This document shows positions 39,001 through 45,590 of a stretch of 64,000 bases of DNA, piece by piece. Position 1 is the first letter of the stretch. Each line of letters begins with the position of its first letter. Source of the DNA: Pomphorhynchus laevis (lineage: Eukaryota > Acanthocephala > Palaeacanthocephala > Echinorhynchida > Pomphorhynchidae). The notes under the pieces were generated by a model, which saw only the letters and a program-made list of their open reading frames with translations, was not told the DNA's origin and searched no databases. The position numbers and the translations under genes are program-made. The stretch lies in the NCBI GenBank assembly GCA_012934845.2, contig WNNJ02001104.1, forward strand, positions 62,001-126,000, in the 5' to 3' direction.

Positions 39001-42000
39001 ACGTTGGATAATGCTGATCATCCAACGGGTTGTAATGCTGATATTGACACGTTAACGTTCAATCGTTAACACGATTGACTCGACATATTAGATAAGTTCA
39101 TTTATAGGAAAGAGTAAATAACTTAGCTTTTTGTATGTCCATTACAAATGCGTCAGCAAATTTTAGACGATCACTCGCAACGTAGTACCCGGCTGAAATA
39201 TATTAGCAAGTTCAAGTAGAGATATAAATTTCCTTCCTTGCGTTGACTCAGTAAATTCAGTAAATTTTCGATTTACTGAATTAAATGCCATCTGAAAATT
39301 AATATAAACTCCATATGCAAAACTACTCCGTGCCATTTAGAACCTTGTTTCTTACTACCATCTGGTAGCATCATTAAATGTATTATCTCTCACTATCTTA
39401 ATTTCATTAACAGTTTTAATCGATCTTTGCGAAGACCAAATTGTTCAAAAGGTAGGAGATAGAAATCACACTAAACCTAAAAATAGTCTCAGATTTCGAA
39501 GTGAAATGAATTAACGCTTTGTAGCACGATATTTTCTAACAAAAACCAGAGCAGTAGACGTTAATGTCTAACACAAAACATCTAATTTCAGTAATCTAAT
39601 TAAATTTAATTTATCATTTAGAAATTAGATGAGAAAATTACGTGACGATGGCAATTTGTAAATGACTGTAATTTGTGGTGATGATTTGTGTAATTATCCA
39701 AATCACTCAACTCCAAGATACGTTCCATCCAATACTTTCAAATAATTCCGACAGATTTTGTCTATCAAAAATACATCGCTCTTATGTATATTTATTCACA
39801 CAGTAAAGGCTTAGCGTTATTAAGAGGAATTGAAATATTGCTGATTCGATTTGGGTAGTCCGGCACTTCTCCCCTCGTGAGTATACACTTGTGCAATAGG
39901 AAAGTCTATTGCACGAGATAAATCTTATCTCACATTTTTTGTTTAACACCTTCAGTCAATGATGTACTTCGGTATCATCTCATTATCAGTTGCAAGCGCA
40001 GTCTTGATTTCGGTTAAAACCTCTGTGGCACATAACACACTCGCATGACTGAAATACTACTCGTTTAAGAAAATTAATGAACGAAATATGCGTTCGTATT
40101 AAGAAACATTTAGGAGAATACAATCAAAGCATTGTTTGTTGAAGAATCCAATCCGAAAGAATTTGAAGTATTATCAAATTCGCACTTGGAAAATTTGTAC
40201 TTGGACAATTTGCTTAGAACAGTAACTGGACTGTCATCACCCGAGCTAGAATTGATTACCAGCTTCAACATAGTGATGGTGGTATGGTATCAACTACCCC
40301 AGTAGAGATGCTCAATATACGCACGAGTGTTCTTTAAAGATGCAAGCGTCACTACTTCAAGGAAATACCAGTAAGGGCTTGCACACCGCACTTGAAGATT
40401 TACGAACATGGATTAAGGAAGAAAACAATGTCAAAAAATCGAGCAAGCAAGAAGTATTAAGACATATTTGAAAATCTTAGACATCAATTTTAGAATACGC
40501 GTCAGATATATGAGCATCATCATGTCTTAGTTGTATTTCAGTTACAGAAACTTTTATCAGTTAAATAATATTACTTTTCAAGACGCAATATAAGGTATAG
40601 CTTAACTCCTAGTGATAGTCCATAACAATGTGCTTGAGGTGAGAACTCCAGCGTCACTCATGTACTGGCTTGTAGATTTGGTGATCTTACAATCGTCATA
40701 ATATGGTAAAGGAATCTACAAGCAAACAAATTTACCGAAATACTCTTCATCTGTAGTCTCTGCGCGACTACAAGTCGAACACGAGGTGCTTGTATCGATA
40801 TCGCTTGTAAGCGGTTATTCTAATCAGGATCTGAGCAGTCCCATTTGAGCATATTAATGTTAAGTGATCTAACTTCATCTTATTCGAATCACCATTCTGC
40901 ATACATCTATCACGAATCTCGAAACATAGCTAAATACTGTAAACGCTTGTACGAAGTAGAAAAAGAAAGTTTAATTTTATATGTATATTTTATCATAATT
41001 TCATATATCGATATCACATTCTACAAATGATTACAGCTATTGTTGTTTTGTTATGGTCAGGAAACGTCCATCGTGATATATACAACTCTGAGAGGAAGTA
41101 TATAGTCAAAACGCTTACTTGTTAGGAGAGCCTTGCTCGACTAGTTCAATTACAAACTAGCTCTTATTTACAAAGAAGGTCTAAAATTAGTGTTTCATGA
41201 TATCATGCGACCCCGAATATCTTTACGAATCCTTTCTGATTTCCGTACTAATTTTTATTAGTGTCATAGACAATTTGGCGCACACCTCTAGGTATTTAGA
41301 AATACTACCCATCCGTTTAAAGACAGCAGCGGTCAAACTCTCTTCCAGAGTTATAAAGTAATAATACAAAGTTATTTAATGTGGAAAATGCATACAAGCT
41401 GTACGCTTACAAGTCCACAAACAAAAATGTAAAAGTCAAGCAGATAAATTGTTAAAATGGGATCGGATTTGTCGTTTGAAGCACTGCAGGGAAGTTGATT
41501 GGCGTATATGAATAGGCAGATGATTCCACGATAGAGGAGCAGCCACCAGGAAGGAGCGGAGTCCAAAGGAGGTAGAGTAGTTTGGGACATGTAAAAGAAG
41601 GGAATTACAGGAACGCAAGGAACAGTAAACAGGACGAGAATTATCAAGAAAAGGAAGGTTGAGAAATGAAGGGGTATGAAAAGTTACAAGGCGGAAAGCA
41701 ACGATAAGAAGACGAATTTGAACACGACAATAAATTGTAGGCAAATCGAGAGAAGCAAGATGGTAAGATGTATGATCAAAACGACTAAGACGGAGGAGAA
41801 TTCGGACAGCAGCGTTGACGATGCGTTGTAGGGGAAGAAGATTGGATTTAGGTGAGTTGGAAAATAGACTAAGACAAAAAGCGAGTTTATAAAAAAGGAG
41901 AAGATATGGGAGTCATACAAGAAGGGAAATCGATCAATCTACGAACTTGACGGAGGTTGCGGAGTATCAAGGTAGATGAGCGTACTTTATCTCTAACGAA

Positions 42001-42903
42001 AGGTTTAAGTGAAAGTCGGTTGTCAAAATGGAAGCCTAGGAAAACGAGATTATCAACGATAGGAAGAATTGTAGAATTTAATGATACGGAGGGAGGTTCG
42101 AAGCCGAGGCGTCGAGGTAGGATCCACATAATTTTGGATTTATCAGGATTCAGAGAAAGGCGAAGGGAAGAAAGATGATTGGAAATTGAGACAAGACAGT
42201 CCGAAGCAGAAACACTAAGATCGTGAATACGATAAACAGGTGCATGAGCATAGATGAGAATGTCATCAGCATATTGCATAACATGGAAGTTAAATTTATG
42301 AGAAATCGAAGACAAATCACCAAGAAGAAGAGAGAAAAGTATAGGGCCTAATACGGAGCCTTGTGTAACACCGGATGGAATGGACGAAGGATGGGAGAGA
42401 GAAGAGTTAGAATATACGCGAAATGTACGGTTTGATAGATATGAAGAAAACCATGATACAGTGGGTAAAGAGAAGCCATAATCATGACGAAGGCGATGGA
42501 GAAGAATCGAGTGATCGACGATGTCAAAAGCAGACGATAGATCAAGAGAAACTATGACACTACATAATTTATTAGTGTCAAAGTGTAATATTATAAAATA
42601 AAATAATTAATTTCTCTAAATAAATTAAATGATAAAAAATATAATATAAAAGTTACGAATCTTTACGTATACATAAGAGCATAAACTTACCTTATCACAG
42701 TTTCGAGGTACTAGAATTACATAATGCAAAATATTTACTTCTTGAATCGTCGAACATTTATTTGCTGTAACTGCACTCTGTTCAAATGTGGCTGTATTGT
42801 GATCGATATCATTCGTAATGTTGCTATTGTCTTGTGTTTTACTATTATCGTTATCGTCCTCGGTTTCACATTCCGGGATCATAGGTAGAATTCCAAACAT
42901 CAT
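14852..42903 (-). CDS. PPFIA: Liprin-alpha (PPFIA/syd-2), 28-kb multi-exon gene
   Basis: Exons recovered (minus, 5' to 3'): 42903-42691, 37301-37197, 37146-36973, 27862-27725, about 27580-27464, 25702-25505, 25300-24972, 23476-23221, 23176-23029, 22971-about 22780, 19023-18808, 18761-18586, 15186-15089, 15039-14852. The start MMFGILPMIPECETEDD parallels the vertebrate liprin-alpha MMCEVMPTISED. Exon 37301 (LSDREEQIVKLECERRNSR) matches LLEREEEIAELKAERNNTR. The C-terminus carries SAM1 (NLSDYEMQQKLWIDNPLHRM), SAM2 (ETNHEWVANQWLSSLGLQQY) and SAM3 (DLLVWTNQELQSWL, PESGIHGALIVLDYNF). Liprin-alpha is a presynaptic and adhesion scaffold binding LAR phosphatases, RIM, ELKS and kinesin-3. Some coiled-coil exons are still missing, probably in the repeat-rich 41000-37300 and 36900-27900 intervals. 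The gene is divergent from prefoldin 3. Confidence 0.88.
15089..15186 (-). CDS. PPFIA: Liprin-alpha SAM2-SAM3 linker exon
   Basis: 98 nt, acceptor CTTTAAG, donor ACAG|GTTGTT. Joined to the previous exon it reads HRKSINFGVELLRKFDFNKF and QLEEKRLKTM, matching liprin [20 protein letters not shown] and KDLERRREES. The intron before it is 3.4 kb and repeat-rich. Confidence 0.85.
15187..18585. other. Liprin-alpha intron of AT-rich dispersed repeats
   Basis: No exon seen. It contains several copies of a dispersed AT-rich family (about 15350-15500, 15810-15980, 16140-16240; inverted 16840-17030) and a block repeated at 16325-16440 and 17910-18030 (landmark TGCTGGATGACGATCACTCG). A short direct repeat about fibre-like AATTGAAATCATTTCTGATT recurs at 17170 and 18065. 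Confidence 0.55.
18586..18761 (-). CDS. PPFIA: Liprin-alpha SAM2 exon
   Basis: 176 nt, acceptor ATTTTAG, donor CACAG|GTAAAT. ETNHEWVANQWLSSLGLQQY and FMDNLVDTRMLAYLTEEHM match liprin SAM2 MNHEWVGNDWLPSLGLPQY and FMESLVDARMLDHLNKKEL. The 46-nt intron separates it from SAM1. Confidence 0.9.
18808..19023 (-). CDS. PPFIA: Liprin-alpha SAM1 exon
   Basis: 72 codons, phase 0-0, acceptor TGTTTAG, donor TAT|GTACGT. LCIGMPLLYVEAFCSNVGSA, then NLSDYEMQQKLWIDNPLHRM and KLQLAIREIIDYTS, match liprin-alpha SAM1 [20 protein letters not shown] and [20 protein letters not shown]. Very strong family match. Confidence 0.9.
19733..19983 (+). mobile_element. 251-bp inverted-repeat (MITE-like) element with hammerhead core
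   Basis: Arms of about 80 bp face each other: AAGGAGAGTAAGACCATTCC at the left against GGAATGGTCTCACTCTCCTT at the right. The right arm holds a hammerhead core: CTGATGA at 19885-19891, a GTCAT/ATGAC hairpin and GAAAC ending at 19910. The left arm holds the inverted partner (reverse complement of GACGAAACGGCATTC), so the element looks like a head-to-head dimer of the ribozyme repeat. No open reading frame. A related right end occurs at 21700-21771 and a related left end at 26580. Confidence 0.7.
19828..20318 (+). repeat. 490-bp direct repeat (left) flanking a LINE fragment
   Basis: Nearly identical to 21616-22106 (offset 1788 bp): same two hammerhead motifs, same spacer (TTTTGGTGAAGCTGTAGTAC, TACTAGAAAATTTTCTAGTG) and same AT-rich tail. 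Together they bracket the LINE ORF1 piece 20317-21500. Confidence 0.85.
20140..20218 (+). ncRNA. Hammerhead ribozyme motif, open helix III topology, mutated core
   Basis: Helix III is TGCCGT (20140-20145) with ACGGCA (20213-20218). The expected cleavage base is C20146, after GTC-type context. Helix I is TGCCAG (20147-20152) with CTGGTA (20183-20188), extended by CCTCC (20154-20158) with GGAGG (20175-20179) and an internal loop. Helix II is GTCAT (20196-20200) with ATGAC (20205-20209) and a TGTG loop, followed by GAAA. The CTGATGA core reads CTGTAGA here, which should abolish or cripple cleavage. The three helices together make chance unlikely. Confidence 0.75.
20317..21500 (-). mobile_element. 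LINE ORF1 fragment with CCHC zinc knuckles
   Basis: The minus strand encodes, after a 5'-UTR-like part (21360-21120), a start region (MSKFSMSERLKNSMKTNFPA) and then a gag-like domain (LETDYKISNVRFIKGIKGFP, FIGYNLRFLIIETDSLTYP) and knuckles C-x2-C-x4-H-x4-C (CNNCHQWGHWSAGC) and CGVCGTTTIHPEKC. It breaks off at 20317. ORF2 is absent. It is the same family as the + strand copy at 31500-33720. This domain layout is typical of Jockey/I-type LINEs. Confidence 0.7.
21636..21705 (+). ncRNA. Partial hammerhead motif with canonical core
   Basis: CTGATGA at 21673-21679, helix II GTCAT/ATGAC with a TATG loop and GAAACGGCATTC are intact. The 5' strand of helices III and I is replaced by an inverted piece (GCAGAGGAGGACTGGCAAAG), so the complete fold is not available locally. 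Confidence 0.65.
21930..22008 (+). ncRNA. Hammerhead ribozyme motif, duplicate of 20140
   Basis: The same helices and the same CTGTAGA core change as at 20140, so the two are copies by duplication of the surrounding 490 bp. Confidence 0.75.
22780..22971 (-). CDS. PPFIA: Liprin-alpha exon before SAM1 (3' edge uncertain)
   Basis: Acceptor TTATTTAAG. Reads GYFIPFAGKELFGDC and FNSEYNKRFDQE, perhaps the liprin SIGRLFGKKEK region. The frame meets TAA at the end of YSDEKY, so either a donor inside (GA|GTATAT near 22830) leads on to SAM1 or an isoform ends here. Confidence 0.5.
23029..23176 (-). CDS. PPFIA: Liprin-alpha linker exon
   Basis: 148 nt, acceptor ATTTTAG, donor ATAG|GTTATA. Reads LHASYESITNPNSKYGEVAY, then Tyr-rich sequence. 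Not conserved, but phase and splice sites fit both sides. Confidence 0.6.
23221..23476 (-). CDS. PPFIA: Liprin-alpha Ser-rich exon
   Basis: 256 nt, acceptor TTTCAAG, donor ATG|GTAATG. MYRSSPMLSCDNLCTSFYSS resembles the liprin-alpha [20 protein letters not shown] segment. Phase agrees with both neighbours; the next intron is 44 nt. Confidence 0.65.
24625..24749. mobile_element. 125-bp inverted-repeat (MITE-like) element
   Basis: Left end TTGACACAAACAGGAAATTG pairs with right end CAATT-like TTTCCTGTTTGAGTCAA; the arms are about 25 bp with few mismatches. The inner CATTCCGGGTTAAG and GACGAAG also occur at 21412-21440, so a related copy or end lies there. No coding capacity. Confidence 0.65.
24972..25300 (-). 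CDS. PPFIA: Liprin-alpha linker exon
   Basis: 329 nt, acceptor ACTTTAG, donor GAG|GTTTGA, ending in phase 2. Acidic, Asn/Gln-rich, with an end (QGMLTDLQSEFRDLHRINNL) like the liprin-alpha helix [20 protein letters not shown]. The two leftover bases join the first base of the exon at 23476 in frame. Confidence 0.65.
25505..25702 (-). CDS. PPFIA: Liprin-alpha coiled-coil exon
   Basis: 66 codons, phase 0-0, acceptor CTTTTTAG, donor ACG|GTCTGT. TKQRLSQKEECIRKLTSDIE and later LMLECDKIRRLLRECIRET are heptad-rich. Placement between coiled-coil exons supports it; residue-level match to liprin is weak here. Confidence 0.65.
26679..26757 (+). ncRNA. Diverged hammerhead ribozyme motif
   Basis: Helix III TGCCGT (26679-26684) with ACGGTA (26752-26757), helix I TACCAG with CTGGCA, canonical CTGATGA (26728-26734). 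Helix II is weakened and the GAAA block has become AAAA, so it is probably inactive. The left flank GAGAGTGAGACTATTCCGCG (from 26580) is the same end as in the 251-bp inverted-repeat element at 19733. Confidence 0.65.
27464..27580 (-). CDS. PPFIA: Liprin-alpha coiled-coil exon (5' edge uncertain)
   Basis: Reads KLDYSTEERLHIILNNLKET and RIELET, ending at ACG|GTAATA, and resembles liprin-alpha KAEERHGNFEERLRQLE. The 3' end is phase 0 and fits the next exon. Two acceptors are possible upstream, so the start is approximate. Confidence 0.6.
27725..27862 (-). CDS. PPFIA: Liprin-alpha coiled-coil exon
   Basis: 46 codons between acceptor TTATTTAG and donor CAG|GTTTGA. It reads ARAIEQRYLKEYKADQHKIF and LEKILFTKDIALKQ, corresponding to liprin-alpha [20 protein letters not shown] and NDKLENELASKESLYRQ. 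Phase 0-0. Confidence 0.75.
28497..29117. repeat. Shared modules, one direct and one inverted
   Basis: GAGTACACCATTG ... CCCAGGGCAG-TGTAACAACA occurs in the same orientation at 28520-28562 and 29071-29112. A second module, CACTATGTTTTCCTCATGAA with GAGGCATAA (28642-28670) and CATATTCTATA-like TATATCCTCATCAGA, occurs inverted at 28997-29061. It probably represents ends of a mobile element; the nearby Penelope-like piece at 29570 is a candidate owner. Confidence 0.5.
29570..30540 (+). mobile_element. Penelope-like element fragment: GIY-YIG then RT piece
   Basis: A cysteine-rich stretch (FKCNSKNCIVC) leads into a GIY-YIG nuclease (VVYLIQCTCGLQFIGKT then RFRQHI) at about 29640-29860. A basic linker follows (KRKPRSHGDKRNKKNR, about 30005) and then a short RT piece (LKVGTSIFRQVKSVLMGG ... 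ADL, 30404-30540). The nuclease lies before the RT on the same strand, as in the Naiad clade rather than canonical Penelope elements. It is broken and old, and its right edge meets the liprin exon duplication. Confidence 0.6.
30540..31363. repeat. Segmental duplication, copy A (with 35965-36692)
   Basis: From the exon copy onward about 780 bp are nearly identical to 35965-36692 in the same orientation, including the run GAAATGTTTCGGTCCTATTC and CGAAATAACGTCACAAACG. The partner lacks a piece within the exon. The two copies flank about 4.6 kb holding a LINE and satellite repeats. Both carry an open minus-strand stretch after TGCTTAG (30882 and 36216) reading EPISIESNVTIGIQAKNSNE, which could be a further liprin exon. 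Confidence 0.8.
30608..30781 (-). CDS. PPFIA: Second intact copy (A) of the liprin-alpha 58-codon exon
   Basis: Same length (174 nt), same phase, acceptor TAACTAG and donor AAA|GTAATT as copy C. Translation starts VLLDYLEYLVGYQQKSKRPS and ends LRSLSLQQEQIDKK. Compared with copy C the changes are few and mostly mild (I/V, C/Y, AT/SP, KD/NE, I/V). It lies inside the liprin-alpha transcription unit, downstream of copy C. It may be a mutually exclusive exon or a recent non-functional duplicate. Inclusion of both would repeat the segment in frame. Confidence 0.5.
31500..33720 (+). mobile_element. Decayed LINE with ORF1 zinc knuckles and fragment of APE domain
   Basis: ORF1 gag-like region at about 31900-32530: FNPFMSCNLNFTITSTDNLT, zinc knuckle CNKCHMWGHWNSTC, then CGVCGSNKSVYDTQC and CTNCELEHLVWSRC. 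Around 33190 a shifted frame gives GDFN-x-KTSRWINAASRG, an APE-endonuclease signature. Reverse transcriptase is missing. The 3' tail (33330-33720) matches 56163-56640 in inverted orientation. Several frame shifts and stops show it is inactive. Confidence 0.7.
33914..34024. repeat. 22-bp minisatellite, five copies
   Basis: Unit GTTGATATGCTCATCGATTG plus two bases, five times in tandem with only GCA/GCT variation. Confidence 0.9.
34040..35640. repeat. Tandem satellite-like repeats of about 313 bp
   Basis: A landmark (CAACTGGTTCGTGACGATAT with variants) recurs at about 34345, 34656, 35217 and 35532, that is, spacings of 311, 561 and 315. The long interval holds about 248 extra bases, including a short end-piece like the LINE tail at 41372 (GGACTTGTAAGCGTGCAGCT, 34944-34963). 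Units are about 80% alike by eye. Confidence 0.75.
35965..36692. repeat. Segmental duplication, copy B
   Basis: Direct-repeat partner of 30583-31363; nearly identical by eye apart from the loss inside the exon and a few single-base differences. The high similarity makes it young relative to the surrounding debris. Confidence 0.8.
35989..36110 (-). pseudogene. Truncated copy (B) of the duplicated liprin-alpha exon
   Basis: The 3' half (to the donor-like AAA|GTAATT) is nearly identical to copy A, but the 5' half including the acceptor and DYLEYLVG segment is missing, replaced by a short AT-rich stretch. It is probably not spliced. Confidence 0.65.
36973..37146 (-). CDS. PPFIA: Liprin-alpha coiled-coil exon (copy C of a duplicated exon)
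   Basis: 58 codons, phase 0-0, from an acceptor CTTCTAG to a donor AAA|GTAATT. It reads ILLDYLEYLVGCQQKSKRPA, ends LRSLSLQQEQIDKK, and matches liprin-alpha LLLEHLECLVSRHERSLRM ... LKSLFEHHKALDEK. Because it joins the preceding exon over a 50-nt intron, this is the best candidate for the standard exon. Intact and broken relatives lie at 30608-30781 and 35989-36110. Confidence 0.85.
37197..37301 (-). CDS. PPFIA: Liprin-alpha coiled-coil exon
   Basis: 35 codons, phase 0-0, acceptor GTTTTTAG, donor CGA|GTAGTT. DDLNSMINEIIKLKKKL then SDREEQIVKLECERRNSR aligns with liprin-alpha TKELNLCREQL and EEIAELKAERNNTR. A 50-nt intron leads to the next exon. Confidence 0.85.
37750..38640 (+). mobile_element. 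Penelope-like element fragment (RT region), old
   Basis: Penelope-type reverse transcriptase signatures on the + strand: DKASNNFVFICKKL, YWNPKLHKNPIKPRFICSAF, and motif A NTYDFSTLYTNLDLV. A part of the N-terminal RT is present twice in a row (about 37830-37990 and 38230-38370). The element is broken in several places and truncated at both ends. Confidence 0.7.
38640..41370. other. Liprin intron with diverged tandem block, no gene seen
   Basis: Between 38640 and 39240 a motif (CAGTTACAAATGCGTCAACA with AATTTTAGAC) recurs three times at about 240-bp spacing. The rest (39240-41370) is less AT-rich than average and may be an unrecognised transposon; I found no frame with a known domain. The missing second liprin exon could lie here. 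Confidence 0.4.
41372..42570 (-). mobile_element. 5'-truncated CR1/L2-like LINE (RT and C-terminus)
   Basis: Minus strand gives SLDLSSAFDIVDHSILLHRL, GVTQGSVLGPILFSLLLGDL, the catalytic QYADDILIYA, NPDKSKIMW, VFLGFHFDNRLSLKPFV and a C-terminal block FGLRSFLVAAPLSWNHLPIH ... SLQCFKRQIRSHF. That closing block is characteristic of CR1/L2-type LINEs. Frame changes occur in the distal part. A related tail is at 34944-34990. It lies in liprin intron 1 on the liprin sense strand. Confidence 0.75.
42691..42903 (-). CDS. PPFIA: Liprin-alpha first coding exon
   Basis: Starts MMFGILPMIPECETEDD, the conserved liprin-alpha N-terminal signature, and runs into an acidic Asn/Asp-rich stretch. It ends NCDK at a consensus donor AAG|GTAAGT. 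The ATG lies 195 bp from the oppositely oriented prefoldin ATG. The vertebrate segment after this point (MVTMLTERERLLETL...) was not found and should be in the next, unidentified exon. Confidence 0.8.
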
Positions 42904-43097
42904 TAATTTATTTTATTGCTCAATAATTCTATTCTGAGATAGGAAATATTATTATCAAATATTTTTAAAAATAAATTTTTAAAAATATTGTTGTCTGTTA
43001 TCTTTATCTCATTTGTGTTAATAACTTTGTCTTCATAAATAATTAATAATTTTATTATAATTATACTTGCGTATAAAATATTAAGATTAATGATCAC
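42904..43097. promoter_or_regulatory. Likely bidirectional promoter, liprin-alpha / prefoldin 3
   Basis: Only 194 bp separate the two divergent start codons. The interval is AT-rich without an obvious TATA or other named site. Both 5' untranslated regions must also fit here unless a non-coding first exon lies elsewhere. Confidence 0.55.
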
Positions 43098-43736
43098 ATG
43101 GAACACAAGTCCATCGAACAGCTTAGTTTAATCGATGCCACAAACCACACACGAGCAAATGATAAGGCCGTTTTAAAGTCAGATGGAAGCATAGTTCTCG
43201 ATACGCACAAAGAAGAGTTAATGGATATACCAACATGTGAATTTATCGATGATTTGGAAAAATATGTAAGCACAGATGGACGGAATCCCAAAGAAATTCT
43301 CAAGGATATGACCACATTATTGAAGAAATACAAAGTGATGGCCGAAAATGTGGAAAAGCGTATTTCAAAGCTATCTAATGTGACTATGGTTGAACTTAAA
43401 GAGTCTACTAGAATACTTGAAGAGCTATGTGTCAAACAAACCCAGAATAAAGACCTTACTACTGACTTTAGATTGTGGGGAAACGTCAGATTAAAAGCAG
43501 TGATACCGCCGGTTAAAAAGGTAGGTATATGGTTAGGAGCAAGTGTTATGGTGGAGTATACACTCGAGGAAGCTAAGAATGTAATTATGACAAGCACAAC
43601 CAATGTTCAGAATGCATTGGAAAAGTGTAATTTAAATCTTGCCAATTTGAAACGTCAAATTACCACATTAGAAGTAAGCATAGCCCGCATTCATAATTTC
43701 GCTGTTACAGCTGGTCGATCGAGTAGCAACAGCTAA
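43098..43736 (+). CDS. VBP1: Prefoldin subunit 3 (VBP1), intact and intronless
   Basis: 212 codons, ATG to TAA, with no intron. The alpha-class prefoldin plan is clear: an N-terminal coiled coil (KEILKDMTTLLKKYKVMAEN), central beta hairpins (VRLKAVIPPVKKVGIWLGAS, VMVEYTLEEA) and a C-terminal coiled coil (NVQNALEKCNLNLANLKRQI). WLGASVMVEY matches the family's WLGANVMLEY. The product is part of the six-subunit cytosolic prefoldin complex that hands nascent actin and tubulin to the CCT chaperonin; vertebrate VBP1 also binds VHL. Length is close to the usual 190-200 residues. An AATAAA lies a few bases after the stop (43743). The ATG at 43098 is the first in frame and fits the family's N-terminal length. 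Confidence 0.93.
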   Translation: MEHKSIEQLSLIDATNHTRANDKAVLKSDGSIVLDTHKEELMDIPTCEFIDDLEKYVSTDGRNPKEILKDMTTLLKKYKVMAENVEKRISKLSNVTMVELKESTRILEELCVKQTQNKDLTTDFRLWGNVRLKAVIPPVKKVGIWLGASVMVEYTLEEAKNVIMTSTTNVQNALEKCNLNLANLKRQITTLEVSIARIHNFAVTAGRSSSNS

Positions 43737-43739
43737 AAC

Positions 43740-43750
43740 GTAAAATAAAG
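43740..43750 (+). terminator. Polyadenylation signal of prefoldin 3
   Basis: AATAAA immediately after the stop codon; the only canonical signal close to it. A very short 3' UTR is implied. Confidence 0.5.
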
Positions 43751-43959
43751 AAACTTGACTTTTTTCTGTTTACGTTTTTATCTAAATCGTCTATTGCAAC
43801 ATAATTATTAAATTATATTTAATGATCTACCTTAGTTTATATTTCTAATAATTTTTCTGTATTTAAAAATAATTATTTTATTAAGCGATTTCGGTCTATC
43901 AAGGTTTTTGCTAACTCTGTGATTTATTTTGTACATCAAAGTCTTCTAACAAGCGATCT

Positions 43960-45590
43960 GTATGTTAATACAAAACCTACAGAAACCGGCATGTTAACTA
44001 TAAATCGCCAGAAAATTCGGAAAAATTATATGTTCGATAAAAATAAAAAGAAATTTAAACAAAATTATAAAAGGAAAGATAAAAAAAATAAAGATTTGCA
44101 TACAGAACTTACTAAATTAAAGGATAACTATCCAATAACAAGTATTGATAAAGCTAGCAATAATTTTGTCTTCACATTCAAAAAAGCTTTATTATGATAT
44201 ACTGATTAAATAAGTTAATTATAATGATTTAAATGTAAAACCGACGTATGAATGTAGTGATTTTAGTTAAGTTGTTGACGAAAAATGTGTAATTATAATA
44301 AAGAATTGAAATCAATATGTAACGATAATATTAGAAACATTATAGAAACTGAATACAATTGTAAAAGTCTTAGTTTTGATAAAATAAATGAACATATATG
44401 TACCCATAATCTAGAATTAATTGAAAAAAAAATGAATTAAGGAAAATACTAACAAAAGAGTAAAATATAGATTAAATAGTAAAACAATTTGTTTACAATA
44501 TAAAATACATTTTATTATGATATATAATATTATTAAATATTTATTAAATATATATTGAATAATAACCATTAAAATAATATTTACAATCCGTAATAAATTG
44601 ACTTAAATTCATACTTTGGAAAGCTTATTAGTAGCAAAAACTTAAAAACATCAAACATAAACATTTGGAAAACTTATATATTAGAAAAATTAGAGATAAA
44701 ATGAAAATAACAAAAACTTATAAAAGGAAAGATTAAATTAAAATAGATTTCTATTAAGAGCTTACTAAATTAAAGGATATATATAATAACTATTTATAAA
44801 GCTAGTAATAACTTTGTCTGATCTCATATATTATAGAAGAAATATATTTTAAGAAATATATTTTTGCCTAACCATTCATACATAAAAATATATATGAAAT
44901 ATATAATATATTAAATATTGAACAATTATAGCTTAGCTTTTGGATATAAATCTCCCCAGAGTTGTTTAAAAAATAAATCTAAACTGTATAAATATATGAA
45001 AGCATCTCATTTTACATTAATAAAATACATGTTCTGATATATTGCTGATATATGCGTATATAACTCTAATAATTTTTATTCAATAAGTGAACAAATTTAT
45101 CCAGATATCCTTATCTTTAAATAAAATTATTTAAAAGTAGGGACATATATATTGAGCCAAATAAAATGTGTTCCAATTGGAGGTAATAATATCCCAATTA
45201 TAGCTGACTTACTTTTAAGCTTTATAGAATATGAATTTGTTCATGACTGTTTAAAAAATAAATCTAAATTATATTAAGATATGAAATATATGTTTCGATA
45301 CATTGATGATATATGTGTATTTAATTCTAATAATTTTTATTCAATTAGTGAGCACATTTATCCAGAAAGCCTTATTCTTAACAAAACCAATATTAATGAT
45401 AAAGAAGGTGTATATCTAGATATGAACATTAAATTAACATTAACTAAAACTACTTTTAATTTATATCGTAAAGATGACAAATTTAAATTTACAAGAAACA
45501 TAGTTTTGCATGAGCATTCATGCATACCATATAATATTAAATATAATGCATTAAATAATGAAATTTTAATTATAAAAATTTTATAATTAT
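43960..45590 (+). mobile_element. Penelope-like element fragments, old
   Basis: Pieces of the RT ORF in order: TELTKLKDNYPITSIDKASN (about 44100), ELKSICNDNIRNIIE (44305), and the catalytic part with FRYIDDICVFNSNNFY (45284) and YLDMNIKLTLTKTTFNLYRK. Internal rearrangement and many breaks; part of the YIDDI region appears twice (about 45000-45110 and 45120-45400). Confidence 0.65.

Noticed and set aside
41957-42178. Plus-strand 73-codon Arg-rich frame
   Set aside because: Antisense of the CR1/L2-like RT region that contains YADDI on the minus strand.
43094-43603. 169-residue minus-strand frame
   Set aside because: It is a shadow of the prefoldin 3 gene on the opposite strand; no domain and no conserved features.
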